Shown here piece after piece: positions 16,588 through 24,997 of a stretch of DNA of 33,346 bases. Both the position numbers and the translations under genes were made by a program. Under the pieces are notes generated by a model. It ran no database searches. It had not been told where the DNA came from and was given only the letters and a program-made list of their open reading frames with translations. The DNA is from an uncultured Enhydrobacter sp. (lineage in GTDB: Bacteria; Pseudomonadota; Gammaproteobacteria; Pseudomonadales; Moraxellaceae), in assembly GCA_946222995.1 (NCBI GenBank), contig CAMIOS010000024.1, positions 1-33,346 of the forward strand, in the 5' to 3' direction. The first letter of the stretch is position 1; every line of letters begins with the position of its first letter.

Positions 16588-17628
16588 ATGCAAGCAATCG
16601 GTCAGTTAATGCTCGATGTCGAAGGCAAACAGCTTACCCAAGAAGACACAGACCTTATCAAACAGCCAGCAGTCGGCGGGGTGATTTTATTTGGTCGCAA
16701 TGTCGAAAGCCCTGATCAAGTCCGTGAACTCACCGATAGCATTCGAGCGATTAAACCCAATATTTTAATTGCTGTTGACCAAGAAGGTGGGCGAGTGGCT
16801 CGCTTGCGGTCAGGATTTTCGCCGTTACCTGCCATGGGTAAGTTAGGCGAGATGTTTGATAGCGACCCCATCAATGCGTTAGAGCTTGCCTACTCGACAG
16901 GCTACTTGATGGCAAGCGAAGTGTTAGCAGTCGGTATTGATTTTAGTTTTGCCCCCGTACTAGATTTACATGGCGTTAGCCGTGTTATTGGTGACCGTGC
17001 GTTTCATGTCCATCCGGTAGGTATTACTGCACTTTCTGCTGAGTTGATGCGGGGGATGAAATCCGCTGGCATGGCGACGACCGGCAAGCATTTTCCTGGG
17101 CATGGCTCGGTGGCGCCCGATTCGCACGTGGATGATGCAACTGACGAACGCAGTTATGAAGAAATTCGCCAATATGATATGCAGCCTTTTTTACGCAATA
17201 AACTATTATTAGATGCGTTGATGCCCGCCCATGTGGTGTTTAACAAAATAGATGACAAGCCAGCAGGATTTTCTCGCATTTGGCTACAAGACATTATCCG
17301 CCAAAAAATGGGTTTTAATGGCGTCTTATTCTCAGACGATTTATCGATGAAAGCGGCTCATGTGGCAGGTGATGCGGGTGATAGGATCGCCGCTGCCTTG
17401 ACCGCTGGTTGTGATATGGGGTTGGTATGTAATGACCGAGTAGCTGCCGTGAGCGCCCTTGAGCGGCTACAACAACAGCCTCAATTATTAAACAAAACCA
17501 GTCAAAATCGCCTTGCCACCATGAAAGGCAATATCAAAGCTTGGCAAGGCTCGCTTGAAAGTTCTGCTCAAGCGTGGTCACATTGGCAAACCAGCCAACG
17601 TAAAGTTAAAGCAAATTTTTTTAGCTAG
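16588..17628 (+). CDS. nagZ: Beta-N-acetylhexosaminidase NagZ (GH3)
   Basis: Cytoplasmic family 3 glycoside hydrolase of 346 residues (E. coli NagZ 341) that removes N-acetylglucosamine from anhydromuropeptides in peptidoglycan recycling. Landmarks are VDQEGGRVARLR (about 62-73), the catalytic-loop motif KHFPGHGSVAPDSH (167-180) with the NagZ-specific His/Asp pair, and FSDDLSMKAA carrying the nucleophilic Asp (about 249-258). AAAGGAACTCC just before the ATG at 16588 supports the start. In many gammaproteobacteria NagZ products also control AmpC induction; no ampC or ampR is in this window. Confidence 0.95.
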   Translation: MQAIGQLMLDVEGKQLTQEDTDLIKQPAVGGVILFGRNVESPDQVRELTDSIRAIKPNILIAVDQEGGRVARLRSGFSPLPAMGKLGEMFDSDPINALELAYSTGYLMASEVLAVGIDFSFAPVLDLHGVSRVIGDRAFHVHPVGITALSAELMRGMKSAGMATTGKHFPGHGSVAPDSHVDDATDERSYEEIRQYDMQPFLRNKLLLDALMPAHVVFNKIDDKPAGFSRIWLQDIIRQKMGFNGVLFSDDLSMKAAHVAGDAGDRIAAALTAGCDMGLVCNDRVAAVSALERLQQQPQLLNKTSQNRLATMKGNIKAWQGSLESSAQAWSHWQTSQRKVKANFFS

Positions 17629-17635
17629 CGGCATT

Positions 17636-17673
17636 AAAAAAGGCAACTTAAATAATAATAGGTTGCCTTTTTT
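17636..17673 (+). terminator. Rho-independent terminator of nagZ
   Basis: AAAAAAGGCAAC (17636-17647) pairs with GTTGCCTTTTTT (17662-17673) around a 14-base loop. It starts 8 bp after the nagZ stop and ends in six T. Confidence 0.9.
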
Positions 17674-17787
17674 GTGGTTAATTTTCTAATGATTACTTTG
17701 TATTTGGCTAATCATCTACTGTAAATGCGGCTCGCCTATAGCAAAAGCAAACGTCACATTCCATAGCATTTTATTATGTTTAAGTAT

Positions 17788-17819
17788 AAAAAACCCTTGA
17801 TAAGCATATCAAGGGTTTT
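17788..17819 (-). terminator. Rho-independent terminator of the tRNA operon
   Basis: A perfect 13-bp stem pairs AAAACCCTTGATA (17790-17802) with TATCAAGGGTTTT (17807-17819) around a four-base loop. On the minus strand it is followed by a run of T. It lies 7 bp beyond the tRNA-His 3' end. Confidence 0.92.
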
Positions 17820-17825
17820 GGAATT

Positions 17826-17902
17826 TGGGGTGAATGATGGGGCTCGAACCCACGACAACCGGAATCACAATCCGGGGCTCTACCAACTGAGCTACAATCA
17901 CC
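17826..17902 (-). tRNA. tRNA-His (GTG)
   Basis: On the minus strand a cloverleaf reads GGTGATTGTAGCTCAGTTGG..., with anticodon GTG in a CGGATTGTGATTCCG arm, a GTGGG/CCCAT T-stem with TTCGAGC loop, and an encoded CCA (complement at 17826-17828). The extra 5' G (position -1, base 17902) opposite C73 is the histidine identity element. The acceptor stem has one U:U mismatch (position 5 with 68); all other pairs are canonical. It is last in a Pro-Arg-His tRNA operon. Confidence 0.95.
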
Positions 17903-17940
17903 ATAAAAGGTTTAAAAAAACTGATAAACTAGCAGGCAAA

Positions 17941-18017
17941 TGGCGCGCCTGACAGGATTCGAACCTGTGACCACCTGCTTAGAAGGCAGATGCTCTATCC
18001 AACTGAGCTACAGGCGC
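17941..18017 (-). tRNA. tRNA-Arg (TCT)
   Basis: The minus strand folds as GCGCCTG...CAGGCGC acceptor with discriminator G and encoded CCA (complement at 17941-17943). The anticodon is TCT, flanked by CTGCCT and AAGCAG, and the T-arm is ACAGG-TTCGAAT-CCTGT. It decodes AGA/AGG and is the middle gene of the operon. Confidence 0.96.
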
Positions 18018-18054
18018 ATAAAAAAAAGCCTGCTCGGCTCTTTATTCAAAAGAC

Positions 18055-18131
18055 TGGTCGGGGCGACAGGATTCGAACCTACGACCCCCTGCTCCCAAAG
18101 CAGGTGCTCTACCAAGCTGAGCTACGCCCCG
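18055..18131 (-). tRNA. tRNA-Pro (TGG)
   Basis: The minus strand folds as CGGGGCG...CGCCCCG acceptor with encoded CCA (complement at 18055-18057). The anticodon is TGG in CTGCTTTGGGAGCAG. The 5'-terminal C1 and discriminator A are proline identity features. It is first in the operon, about 50 bases from the promoter. Confidence 0.96.
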
Positions 18132-18183
18132 ACGTTACCTGTTGATATCGAAGCAACTGCCTCGTTATCGCTAAGTGGTGCGT

Positions 18184-18212
18184 ATGATATAGCAACCGCC
18201 CTGCCCTGTCAA
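18184..18212 (-). promoter_or_regulatory. Promoter of the tRNA-Pro/Arg/His operon
   Basis: On the minus strand a perfect -35 TTGACA (18207-18212) is followed by exactly 17 bases and a -10 TATCAT (18184-18189). A T/A-rich tract lies upstream. It points directly into tRNA-Pro, with a predicted start near 18177. Confidence 0.88.
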
Positions 18213-18419
18213 TCATTTTATTAAAAAAACCCCAATATTTTATCGCACGTTCTAATGCTTAATGTTATTACACAGGTTGTTGCTGCTAGCAATTGGTCGT
18301 AAATGTTTTATGGTGAATAAAAAGGGGCTGGTTTTTAAGCCAATTTTATATTTGGGGGTCTATCCGTAAGTGTTTGCTAAGACAAAAATTTGGGGAAGAA
18401 ATTTTTTGCGATAGGCTTG
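18213..18419. other. Spacer between tRNA operon promoter and lon promoter
   Basis: Together with the flanking promoters this forms a 389-bp gene-free gap (18132-18520). No reading frame or folded RNA is evident. It is A/T-rich with G-runs such as AAAAGGGGCTGG near 18321-18332, to which I can assign no role. Confidence 0.4.
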
Positions 18420-18447
18420 CTTGTATTTTTGTTTGTTAACACCATTT
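18420..18447 (+). promoter_or_regulatory. Candidate heat-shock (RpoH, sigma32) promoter of lon
   Basis: CTTGTAT (18420-18426), a 13-base spacer and CACCATTT (18440-18447) resemble the sigma32 consensus CTTGAAA-N13-CCCCATNT. Position 73 bases upstream of the start codon and the known RpoH control of lon in enterobacteria support the call, but two bases of each element deviate or are degenerate. Confidence 0.5.
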
Positions 18448-18520
18448 AATGGGTTATGTCAATCAACCAAACGCCTTAGCATTTTGGATGAGCGTATGGT
18501 TGAATCGAAAGGGGAAATAA

Positions 18521-21010
18521 ATGACAGATAAAGATTTTGAACATGAAATAAACCAAGCTTTAACGCAAGAAGAAATCACGCAATTGCCGCTGCTTGCGTT
18601 ACGTGATGTCGTGGTTTATCCGCATATGCAGATTGCGTTATTCGTAGGTCGTGCGCCTTCAGTCAAAGCGGTGGAACTTGCCCAAGAACAGTTTGATAAT
18701 CGCGTGTTTGTGGTCGCACAAAAGGATTCGTTATCCGAAGATATTGATATTGATAACTTATACCAATATGGTACGGTGTGCCGTGTGGTTAACACCATGC
18801 CACACGAAAACGACGATAGCTGTATTAAAGTGCTTATTGAAGGCTTGTATCGTGCCAAGCTTGATGAAATCCACGATGACAATAATGAGGTTTTGACCGC
18901 TGAGTTTACTGCTGAAAGCATTAATATAACAATGCCATCTAAGGCGCAAAAAGAACAACGTGACGCATTAATTGGTTTATTTGGTGCGTATGCTGAAAGC
19001 CGTTTGCGTAATTCGCGTGAATTGATTCGAGTGGCAGAGCGTATCAGCGATTTAGAAGAACTGCTATATTTTATTGCGACTCGGGTCTCACTTAATTTAT
19101 CCGTCAAACAAAACTTTTTGGAAACCGATGATATTACCGCCCATTTAAAAGAGTTGACGGATTACTTGGTACAACAAGGGGCGGAGCAAACCATCGAGCA
19201 AGAGTTACAAGAGCAAGTTCGCCGCCAAATGGAAAACAACCAACGTGAGTATTTTTTGAATGAAAAAATGAAAGCGATTAAAAATGAGCTGTCGGATTTG
19301 CATGAAGAACGGGGCGAGCCAAACGATGATGATGACATTGGCGAACTTGAAAAACGTTTAGAAGAAGCCGACCTACCCGAAGCAGTACGTAAAAAGGCAG
19401 AAAATGAGTTTCGCAAACTTAAAATGATGCCACCTGCCTCTTCTGAATCATCGGTCGTGCGTAACTATATCGAGTGGATTTTAGACACGCCTTGGAATAA
19501 AACCAGCGATGTTAGTATCGATATAAACAAGGCGCAAGACGTGCTTGATGAAGACCATTATGGCTTAAAAGATGTCAAAGACCGTATCTTAGAATTTTTG
19601 GCAGTACAATCTCGTGTTGACAGCCTTAAAGGGCCGATTTTGTGTTTAGTAGGACCGCCAGGGGTGGGTAAAACCTCATTGGGTGAGTCTATCGCTCGTG
19701 CTACAGGGCGAGAGTTTATCCGTATGGCATTGGGTGGGGTGCGTGACGAAGCTGAGATTCGTGGGCATAGACGCACTTATATCGGGGCAATGCCCGGTAA
19801 AATCGTGCAGTCATTGTCGAAAGTCGGTGTAAAAAATCCTTTATTTTTGCTCGATGAAATTGACAAAATGGCACAAGATTTTCGCGGTGATCCTGCATCA
19901 GCGCTGCTTGAAGTGTTAGACCCATCGCAAAACCACAGTTTTAATGACCACTATCTTGATATGGACTTAGACTTGTCACAAGTGATGTTTATCTGTACGG
20001 CAAACAGCATGGATATCCCGCCTGCCCTGCTTGACCGTATGGAGGTCATTCGCTTACCAGGTTATACCGAGGCAGAAAAAGTCAACATTGCTGAAAAATA
20101 TCTCGTGCCAAAAGCGTTAAAACAAAACGGTTTGCTCGAAAACGAAGTTGACATTACGGAAGATGCGTTACAAGCGATTGTACAACGTTATACACGTGAG
20201 GCAGGCGTGCGTAACCTTGAACGTGAAATCAACAAAATCGCCCGTAAAGTGGTTAAAGCCAATGTTGAGGACGAAACAACAAAAGGTAAAAAACGCAAAG
20301 CCAAAACGGTAAAACCTGAAAACACTTTAGTGGTTGATGACAGCAACATCACTGATTACTTGGGCGTTTATCAATTTGACTATGGCTTGGCAGAAGAAAC
20401 CCCCGAGGTTGGTCGTGTCACAGGTTTGGCATGGACTCAGGTTGGTGGTGAATTACTGACGATTGAAACGGTAGCCGTGCCTGGTAAAGGTGAACTTAGC
20501 TTTACCGGATCGCTTGGCGATGTGATGAAAGAGTCAATTCGTGCTGCGATGACTGTGATACGAGCAAGGGGTGATAGCCTTGGCATCAGCTATGAGAATT
20601 TCAAATCAACTGACATTCACGTGCATATGCCAGAGGGGGCAACGCCAAAAGATGGTCCTTCGGCTGGGATTGCATTAACCTTAGCGTTGGCATCTGCAAT
20701 GACAGGCATTGCCATTCGTCCTGATATTGCCATGACCGGTGAAGTGACCTTGCGTGGCAAAGTATTACGCATTGGCGGGCTTAAAGAAAAACTGCTTGCG
20801 GCGCATCGTGGTGGTATTAAGCATGTGCTCATTCCAAAGTCCAATGAGCGTGATCTAAAAGATATCCCTGACAATGTCAAAGCAGGTCTAATCATCGAGC
20901 CGGTTGAAACGATTGACGAAGTGTTTAAAGCGGCATTGGTTAGCCAACCTGTGCCATTAAAACCCAGTCAGCTGCCTATCCAAGCAAACGAAATTGGCTT
21001 AAAGAGCTAA
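18521..21010 (+). CDS. lon: ATP-dependent protease Lon
   Basis: Hexameric cytosolic AAA+ serine protease that degrades misfolded and regulatory proteins. Order: N-terminal substrate-binding LON domain (LPLLALRDVVVYPHMQIALFVGR, from about residue 22), a coiled-coil middle region (about 225-290), an AAA+ domain with Walker A GPPGVGKTS (378-386) and Walker B LFLLDEIDKM, sensor regions, and the protease domain with catalytic Ser714 in PKDGPSAG (709-716) and Lys757 in LKEKL. At 829 residues it is longer than E. coli Lon (784). A lysine-rich insert, TTKGKKRKAKTVKPENT, sits near 586-602 at the AAA/protease junction. The start at 18521 follows a GGGGAA purine stretch. Confidence 0.98.
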   Translation: MTDKDFEHEINQALTQEEITQLPLLALRDVVVYPHMQIALFVGRAPSVKAVELAQEQFDNRVFVVAQKDSLSEDIDIDNLYQYGTVCRVVNTMPHENDDSCIKVLIEGLYRAKLDEIHDDNNEVLTAEFTAESINITMPSKAQKEQRDALIGLFGAYAESRLRNSRELIRVAERISDLEELLYFIATRVSLNLSVKQNFLETDDITAHLKELTDYLVQQGAEQTIEQELQEQVRRQMENNQREYFLNEKMKAIKNELSDLHEERGEPNDDDDIGELEKRLEEADLPEAVRKKAENEFRKLKMMPPASSESSVVRNYIEWILDTPWNKTSDVSIDINKAQDVLDEDHYGLKDVKDRILEFLAVQSRVDSLKGPILCLVGPPGVGKTSLGESIARATGREFIRMALGGVRDEAEIRGHRRTYIGAMPGKIVQSLSKVGVKNPLFLLDEIDKMAQDFRGDPASALLEVLDPSQNHSFNDHYLDMDLDLSQVMFICTANSMDIPPALLDRMEVIRLPGYTEAEKVNIAEKYLVPKALKQNGLLENEVDITEDALQAIVQRYTREAGVRNLEREINKIARKVVKANVEDETTKGKKRKAKTVKPENTLVVDDSNITDYLGVYQFDYGLAEETPEVGRVTGLAWTQVGGELLTIETVAVPGKGELSFTGSLGDVMKESIRAAMTVIRARGDSLGISYENFKSTDIHVHMPEGATPKDGPSAGIALTLALASAMTGIAIRPDIAMTGEVTLRGKVLRIGGLKEKLLAAHRGGIKHVLIPKSNERDLKDIPDNVKAGLIIEPVETIDEVFKAALVSQPVPLKPSQLPIQANEIGLKS

Positions 21011-21030
21011 TGACAAAGGAAGTTTAATCA

Positions 21031-21066
21031 AAAAAGGACAATGAGCTATTCATTGTCCTTTTTTTT
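21031..21066. terminator. Bidirectional terminator between lon and the APC permease gene
   Basis: AAAAAGGACAATGA (21031-21044) pairs with TCATTGTCCTTTTT (21050-21063) around a five-base loop and is followed by T on both strands. It lies 20 bp after lon and 44 bp after the stop of the convergent permease gene, so it can serve both. Confidence 0.9.
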
Positions 21067-21109
21067 AGCATGTTTATTGTCATTTTTGTTTTAATGAAAA
21101 TTCAAAAAG

Positions 21110-22501
21110 TCAGCTTTTTTGACTCGGTATCGTGTGGCTATAGACATACGCCGCTATTAATACCACGACACAAATCGGCAAACAGACGGGCAAAAATAGC
21201 GGATTTTGTGAGCCACCATACAGCACAAACAATGAGCCAAGTGTTCCCAAAAGGGGAGCAATACAGCCAAATAATACGCTGTTAATTTCACCTTGTCGCC
21301 AAAGTCGAAATACCACGTAATAAAATACCACATACAGCAAATAACTGACCACAATCGCTATTTCAGAAATATCCATCACCCCTAATAGCTGATATTTCAT
21401 TACCGCATAATGCACCACTGCCCAAAACAATGATAGCAAAAATCCTAAAATAGCAGAAGGGATAGAAAGTTGGTAACGAGGGGAAACTTGACTGAACCAT
21501 GCACTCATGGGCAAGCGTTGATCAAGCGCTAGCGAATAGGGTAAGCGAATTAACCCCAAAATCAACCCATTGACCGTGCCCATCACCGAGATGACCACGA
21601 ATACCAAAAATGCTTTTGCCGCTGTTTCACCGAATAAATTACGCGCCACGACATTAACACTGTCATCGCCCAATGCCATGACTTGCGCTGTTCCTAGGTA
21701 TGAGGTAATGCCAATAAAATACAGCAAATAACCACATAAAATCACCAACGGCGCAATGATTAACGCGCTTGGCAAATTGCGTTGGGCATTTTTTATCTCA
21801 CCGGAGATACTCGTTGATACCACCCACCCATCAAACGCAAAAGCAATTGGACCGACTGCACCCAACCAAGCAAGTGTATGGGTGGCTTGAAGGGCTTGTG
21901 GCGTGGGTTGTGTTAGCAATTTGATTGGCTCGCCAAATAAAAACGCCATCACCCCTAACACAAATAACGGAATCAATTTAACGATGGTAGAAAATACTTG
22001 AAATTTACCTGCAAACGCCGCCGAAAAAATATTAAACGCAAAACAAATGACAAACCACCCCATACCAATCGTCATTTGCAATTCAAGCGAAGCCGCTTTA
22101 ACACCAAACAACAAGGCGGTATAAATCCCGACTACCCACGTCACCACCACTCCCAACGCAGGATAATATAAAAATAACTGAAACCAACCAATCATCGTTG
22201 AAAAATGCGGGCTGACAAATTCATCGGCATAACCAATCAAGCCACCATGACGGTCGCTGCGCTTGGCAAGCTCAGCAATCGACAACGAGCCAAAAATAAT
22301 CGCCAATGCCGCCAGCACAAACACGATAATCCCTAAAACCACGTTACCACCCGTATAGCTTAAGACATTATCTGCCTTAAAAAATATCCCCGACCCGATC
22401 ACAATGCCGACTATCATTGCCAAGGCGGTGACCAAGTTATAACGCCCTTTTAGGTTGTTAGAGGCTTCTTGGGTAGTATGCCGTTTTGGTTGTTTATTCA
22501 T
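21110..22501 (-). CDS. APC-superfamily amino acid permease
   Basis: A 463-residue transporter with about 12 spans. The N-terminal signature VIGSGIFFKADNVLSYTGGN is the unwound substrate-binding segment of span 1 in LAT-like/APC amino acid transporters and exchangers (B. subtilis SteT/YkbA is a familiar relative). A second landmark is AFAFDGWVVSTSISGEIKNAQRNLPSALI in span 6. The substrate is not determinable; Ser/Thr or other neutral amino acids would fit the subgroup. I chose ATG 22501, preceded by a GAG-containing ribosome binding site; an upstream in-frame GTG at 22510 would add three residues. It stands alone, convergent with lon. Confidence 0.88.
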   Translation of the reverse strand: MNKQPKRHTTQEASNNLKGRYNLVTALAMIVGIVIGSGIFFKADNVLSYTGGNVVLGIIVFVLAALAIIFGSLSIAELAKRSDRHGGLIGYADEFVSPHFSTMIGWFQLFLYYPALGVVVTWVVGIYTALLFGVKAASLELQMTIGMGWFVICFAFNIFSAAFAGKFQVFSTIVKLIPLFVLGVMAFLFGEPIKLLTQPTPQALQATHTLAWLGAVGPIAFAFDGWVVSTSISGEIKNAQRNLPSALIIAPLVILCGYLLYFIGITSYLGTAQVMALGDDSVNVVARNLFGETAAKAFLVFVVISVMGTVNGLILGLIRLPYSLALDQRLPMSAWFSQVSPRYQLSIPSAILGFLLSLFWAVVHYAVMKYQLLGVMDISEIAIVVSYLLYVVFYYVVFRLWRQGEINSVLFGCIAPLLGTLGSLFVLYGGSQNPLFLPVCLPICVVVLIAAYVYSHTIPSQKS

Positions 22502-22626
22502 AGCTATCACTCAATATATGAAAACGTTTTAACTTTGCCAAATTACACGTTTACAAAAAAGACGCTTTGCTAGCTTGCTCATGCATTGTTTTCAATCATT
22601 TTCTTACCCTACATTTTTTGCTAACA

Positions 22627-22656
22627 ACAAAAAACCCCAGTAAAAACTGAGGTTTT
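22627..22656 (-). terminator. Rho-independent terminator of the ferritin gene
   Basis: On the minus strand AAAACCTCAG pairs with CTGGGGTTTT (one G:U) around a short A/T loop, followed by T. The plus-strand RNA would have a C:A mismatch instead, so this hairpin suits the minus strand. It begins about 46 bases after the ferritin stop. Confidence 0.8.
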
Positions 22657-22702
22657 ATCAATTTTATTTGCAACTAAATAAAAATAAAAGACATGAAAAA
22701 CG

Positions 22703-23251
22703 TTATAGGTTTTTCTCTCTTGGTAATTCACCCTCTTGAGAAGCGGTTGCCATGTCTTTATCGAGCGTGTAAAAGTTTTGATTATCTTGTTTATCTTTTG
22801 ATGCCAAGGCAAATTTATCACGTAAATCATTAATTAAGGCTTCTTCTTCAATTTGTTCTTTGACAAACCATTGTAAAAAGTTAAACGTTGCCCAGTCTTT
22901 TTCTGCCATTGCTTGGTCAACCAAGGCGTAGATTTTTTTAGAATTTTCTAGTTCATGTTGCCAGATATCTTCAATGCAAGTATGCAAATCACTTGGGTTA
23001 TCACGTGGGGCGGGGATAGCTTCAATTTTTGCTTCCCCCCCACGTTCATTAATATATTCTAAAAACTTAAACATATGATTGCGTTCTTCTTCTGAATGTT
23101 TATAGAAAAATTCAGCAATGCCTGCATAATTATTCACTTCTGCCCATGAACCTAATGCAAGATAAGCTTGCGCTTGGGCAGCCTCTTCCATCATTTGTCT
23201 GTTTAACGATTGCTCCATTGCATCAGAAATACGTTTATCACTAATGGTCAT
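22703..23251 (-). CDS. ftnA: Non-heme ferritin (FtnA-like)
   Basis: Iron-storage protein of 182 residues that assembles into a 24-mer shell and oxidises ferrous iron. From the chosen ATG, ferroxidase ligands can be placed at E22, E56 and H59 (EEERNHMFKFL), with a further Glu in the IWQHELENSKKI helix and Gln/Glu residues in FLQWFVKEQIEEEALI, a sequence almost identical to the E. coli FtnA fourth helix. No bacterioferritin heme Met is evident. I chose 23251 because GGAGAG lies just upstream; the longer frame starts at a TTG inside that site. The C-terminal tail after about residue 165 is longer than in E. coli FtnA (165 residues). Confidence 0.93.
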   Translation of the reverse strand: MTISDKRISDAMEQSLNRQMMEEAAQAQAYLALGSWAEVNNYAGIAEFFYKHSEEERNHMFKFLEYINERGGEAKIEAIPAPRDNPSDLHTCIEDIWQHELENSKKIYALVDQAMAEKDWATFNFLQWFVKEQIEEEALINDLRDKFALASKDKQDNQNFYTLDKDMATASQEGELPREKNL

Positions 23252-23332
23252 TGTTCTCTCCAATTATAGTTTTCGTATAGGTGTTAAAATGTTTAAAATG
23301 TCTAAAACCCTAGCAAATGCTTGGATGAAGTT

Positions 23333-23361
23333 ATTATAGAGGGTTATCTAAAAAAACATAA
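23333..23361 (-). promoter_or_regulatory. Candidate promoter of the ferritin gene
   Basis: A perfect TATAAT on the minus strand (23333-23338) lies 82 bases upstream of the start codon. The -35 at 17 bases, TTATGT (23356-23361), is weak. A second TATAAT at 23263-23268 is too close to the start codon to be useful. I see no clear Fur box. Confidence 0.35.
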
Positions 23362-23441
23362 GGCTAAATTACGCAATCCACGCAAAACCTTAACAGGCAG
23401 TTAACACTTTATGAACGCTAATCTGACAGCGTATACCAGTG

Positions 23442-24716
23442 CTAGCTATCAATCGGTTTATTTTGGGTGGCAAGCCAGCTAAACCCACATTTTGTTAGCA
23501 TTAATCCTGCCAATACTGTCATGGGTACCAACCAACCATGCGTGGTGTCTTTGAGCCAACCGGTAAGGATGGGACCGATTATCGCAATGCCATAGCCCAC
23601 ACTTTGAGCCATGCCCGAAAGCTCGGCGGCTTGTTCACTATCGCGGGCTTTGATGGTAAAAAGCATCATACATAGGGTAAAAATTACCCCACAACCAAAC
23701 CCAGTAAAAATCGCCCATACCCACATCAGCTTAACGGATAAAAAACCCAGCCCTACCACCCCTATCAAATTACTAACGGCGGCAGCAACCGCCAAAATAC
23801 GAATATTCCAACCTACTGCTACCCATTTTGATAACAACATAATCGACGGGAAAGCAACCACTTGAAACAACATTCCTATCTGGCTAACCTGCGTATTTGT
23901 TAAACCCTTATCCTGTAGCAACGAGGGCAAAAAGCTGGCCAACGTATAATATAATAATGACTGTAATCCCATATAAATGCTGATATACCACGCCATGGGC
24001 ATTGTCCACACCGACCGCTTTGACTTAGCGGCAGGATAAGCCAGCTGCTCATGAAATGTTTGCAGCGCCTGTGGTGTGGGCGCGTGATTAATACGCGCCA
24101 CTTGATAGCGAACCATCAAATGAATCACCCAAAACCATGCCAGCAATGCCGCTACCGAAACCCACCCCCAACTACTTAACGCAAATTGCCAATTAAACTG
24201 CTCGGTCAATCTTGGCATCACGCCCGCCGACACCCCCGCAAATAGCGATAAAAATAGCGAATAAGTGCCCATGACAAAACTGATGTTATCGGGTGTATAT
24301 TTTTTGATGGCAGCAGAAATGAGTACATTGCCCAAAGCAATCGCCACCGATAAAATTACCGTACCTATCAACAATACACCAAATTGCGGCTGCCAACTTC
24401 TCACAAAAATACCCAACGCTAGTAATAACGTTGCTAAGGTTAATGTATTTTCCAGCCCCAATCGTCTGGATAACATTGGGACAATAAACGAGCTTAATGC
24501 AAATGCCAATACAGGAATGGTGCCTAGTATGCCAATCGTCTGAGTAGATAGTGCCAAATCCTGCTGTACCCACTTTGCCACCGCCCCAAACCCAATAATC
24601 GGCGCACGCATATTGACCGCTTGGAGCAAAATCGCTGCTACCACACTTAGCACAAGGGCTTTTGGATAACGTATTGGCGTTGGCTGTTTATCGGTCGAAG
24701 CAACAGGTTGGTTCAT
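23442..24716 (-). CDS. MFS transporter, CynX/NimT (cyanate permease) family
   Basis: A 424-residue major facilitator with 12 predicted spans. The N-terminal pattern A-V-N-M-R-A-P-I-I-G-F-G in span 1 (about 34-45) is a family signature of CynX/NimT permeases (N-x-R-x-x-x-x-x-x-x-P-like in CynX). Further landmarks are LGTIPVLAFALSSFIVPMLSRRLG (spans 2-3) and a span 7 start at WYISIYMGLQSLLYYTLASFLPSLL. Members transport cyanate or 2-nitroimidazole-like or other small organics; no cyanase is nearby, so the substrate is open. AAGGA lies 6 bases before the ATG. It is divergent from hisC. Confidence 0.87.
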   Translation of the reverse strand: MNQPVASTDKQPTPIRYPKALVLSVVAAILLQAVNMRAPIIGFGAVAKWVQQDLALSTQTIGILGTIPVLAFALSSFIVPMLSRRLGLENTLTLATLLLALGIFVRSWQPQFGVLLIGTVILSVAIALGNVLISAAIKKYTPDNISFVMGTYSLFLSLFAGVSAGVMPRLTEQFNWQFALSSWGWVSVAALLAWFWVIHLMVRYQVARINHAPTPQALQTFHEQLAYPAAKSKRSVWTMPMAWYISIYMGLQSLLYYTLASFLPSLLQDKGLTNTQVSQIGMLFQVVAFPSIMLLSKWVAVGWNIRILAVAAAVSNLIGVVGLGFLSVKLMWVWAIFTGFGCGVIFTLCMMLFTIKARDSEQAAELSGMAQSVGYGIAIIGPILTGWLKDTTHGWLVPMTVLAGLMLTKCGFSWLATQNKPIDS

Positions 24717-24828
24717 AACTTTCCTTAATAAAGCATAGACTAAATTGGCATGACTATTTAAGATGTAACTGAGGATGAAAAAATTCGGCTAAAAATTGGT
24801 AGACAATGCGTGAAAATAACGTAAAAAA

Positions 24829-24857
24829 AATGCTAAGATGCGTTAAATTTTAGCATT
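24829..24857. repeat. Inverted repeat AATGCTAA-N13-TTAGCATT in the MFS/hisC divergent region
   Basis: Perfect 8-bp arms (24829-24836 and 24850-24857) sit in the 281-bp gap between the divergent MFS and hisC genes. A run of eight A precedes the left arm. It could be an operator for one of the genes or a minus-strand terminator-like hairpin; nothing decides between these. Confidence 0.5.
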
Positions 24858-24997
24858 ATTTTGCCATTTTACGCCGTTGAATTTTGGCAGACCGATTGGC
24901 TATTTAGCATTGTTATCAGCTACCTTTGCTGTTAGTTGCCTAAAATGGCCTTATTACGCCTGTTCTATTAATTTGTTTGATCTAAAAAGGGAAAGTC

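Noticed and set aside
17940..18224. A 94-codon plus-strand frame beginning MARLTGFEPVTTCLEGR
   Set aside because: It is the antisense translation of tRNA-Arg and tRNA-Pro, a well-known source of spurious proteins.
22513..22541. Near-consensus minus-strand promoter TTGGCA-N17-TATATT before the APC permease
   Set aside because: Its start would fall only about 5 bases before the ATG at 22501, leaving no room for the ribosome binding site; it is probably chance unless the mRNA is leaderless or starts at a later codon.
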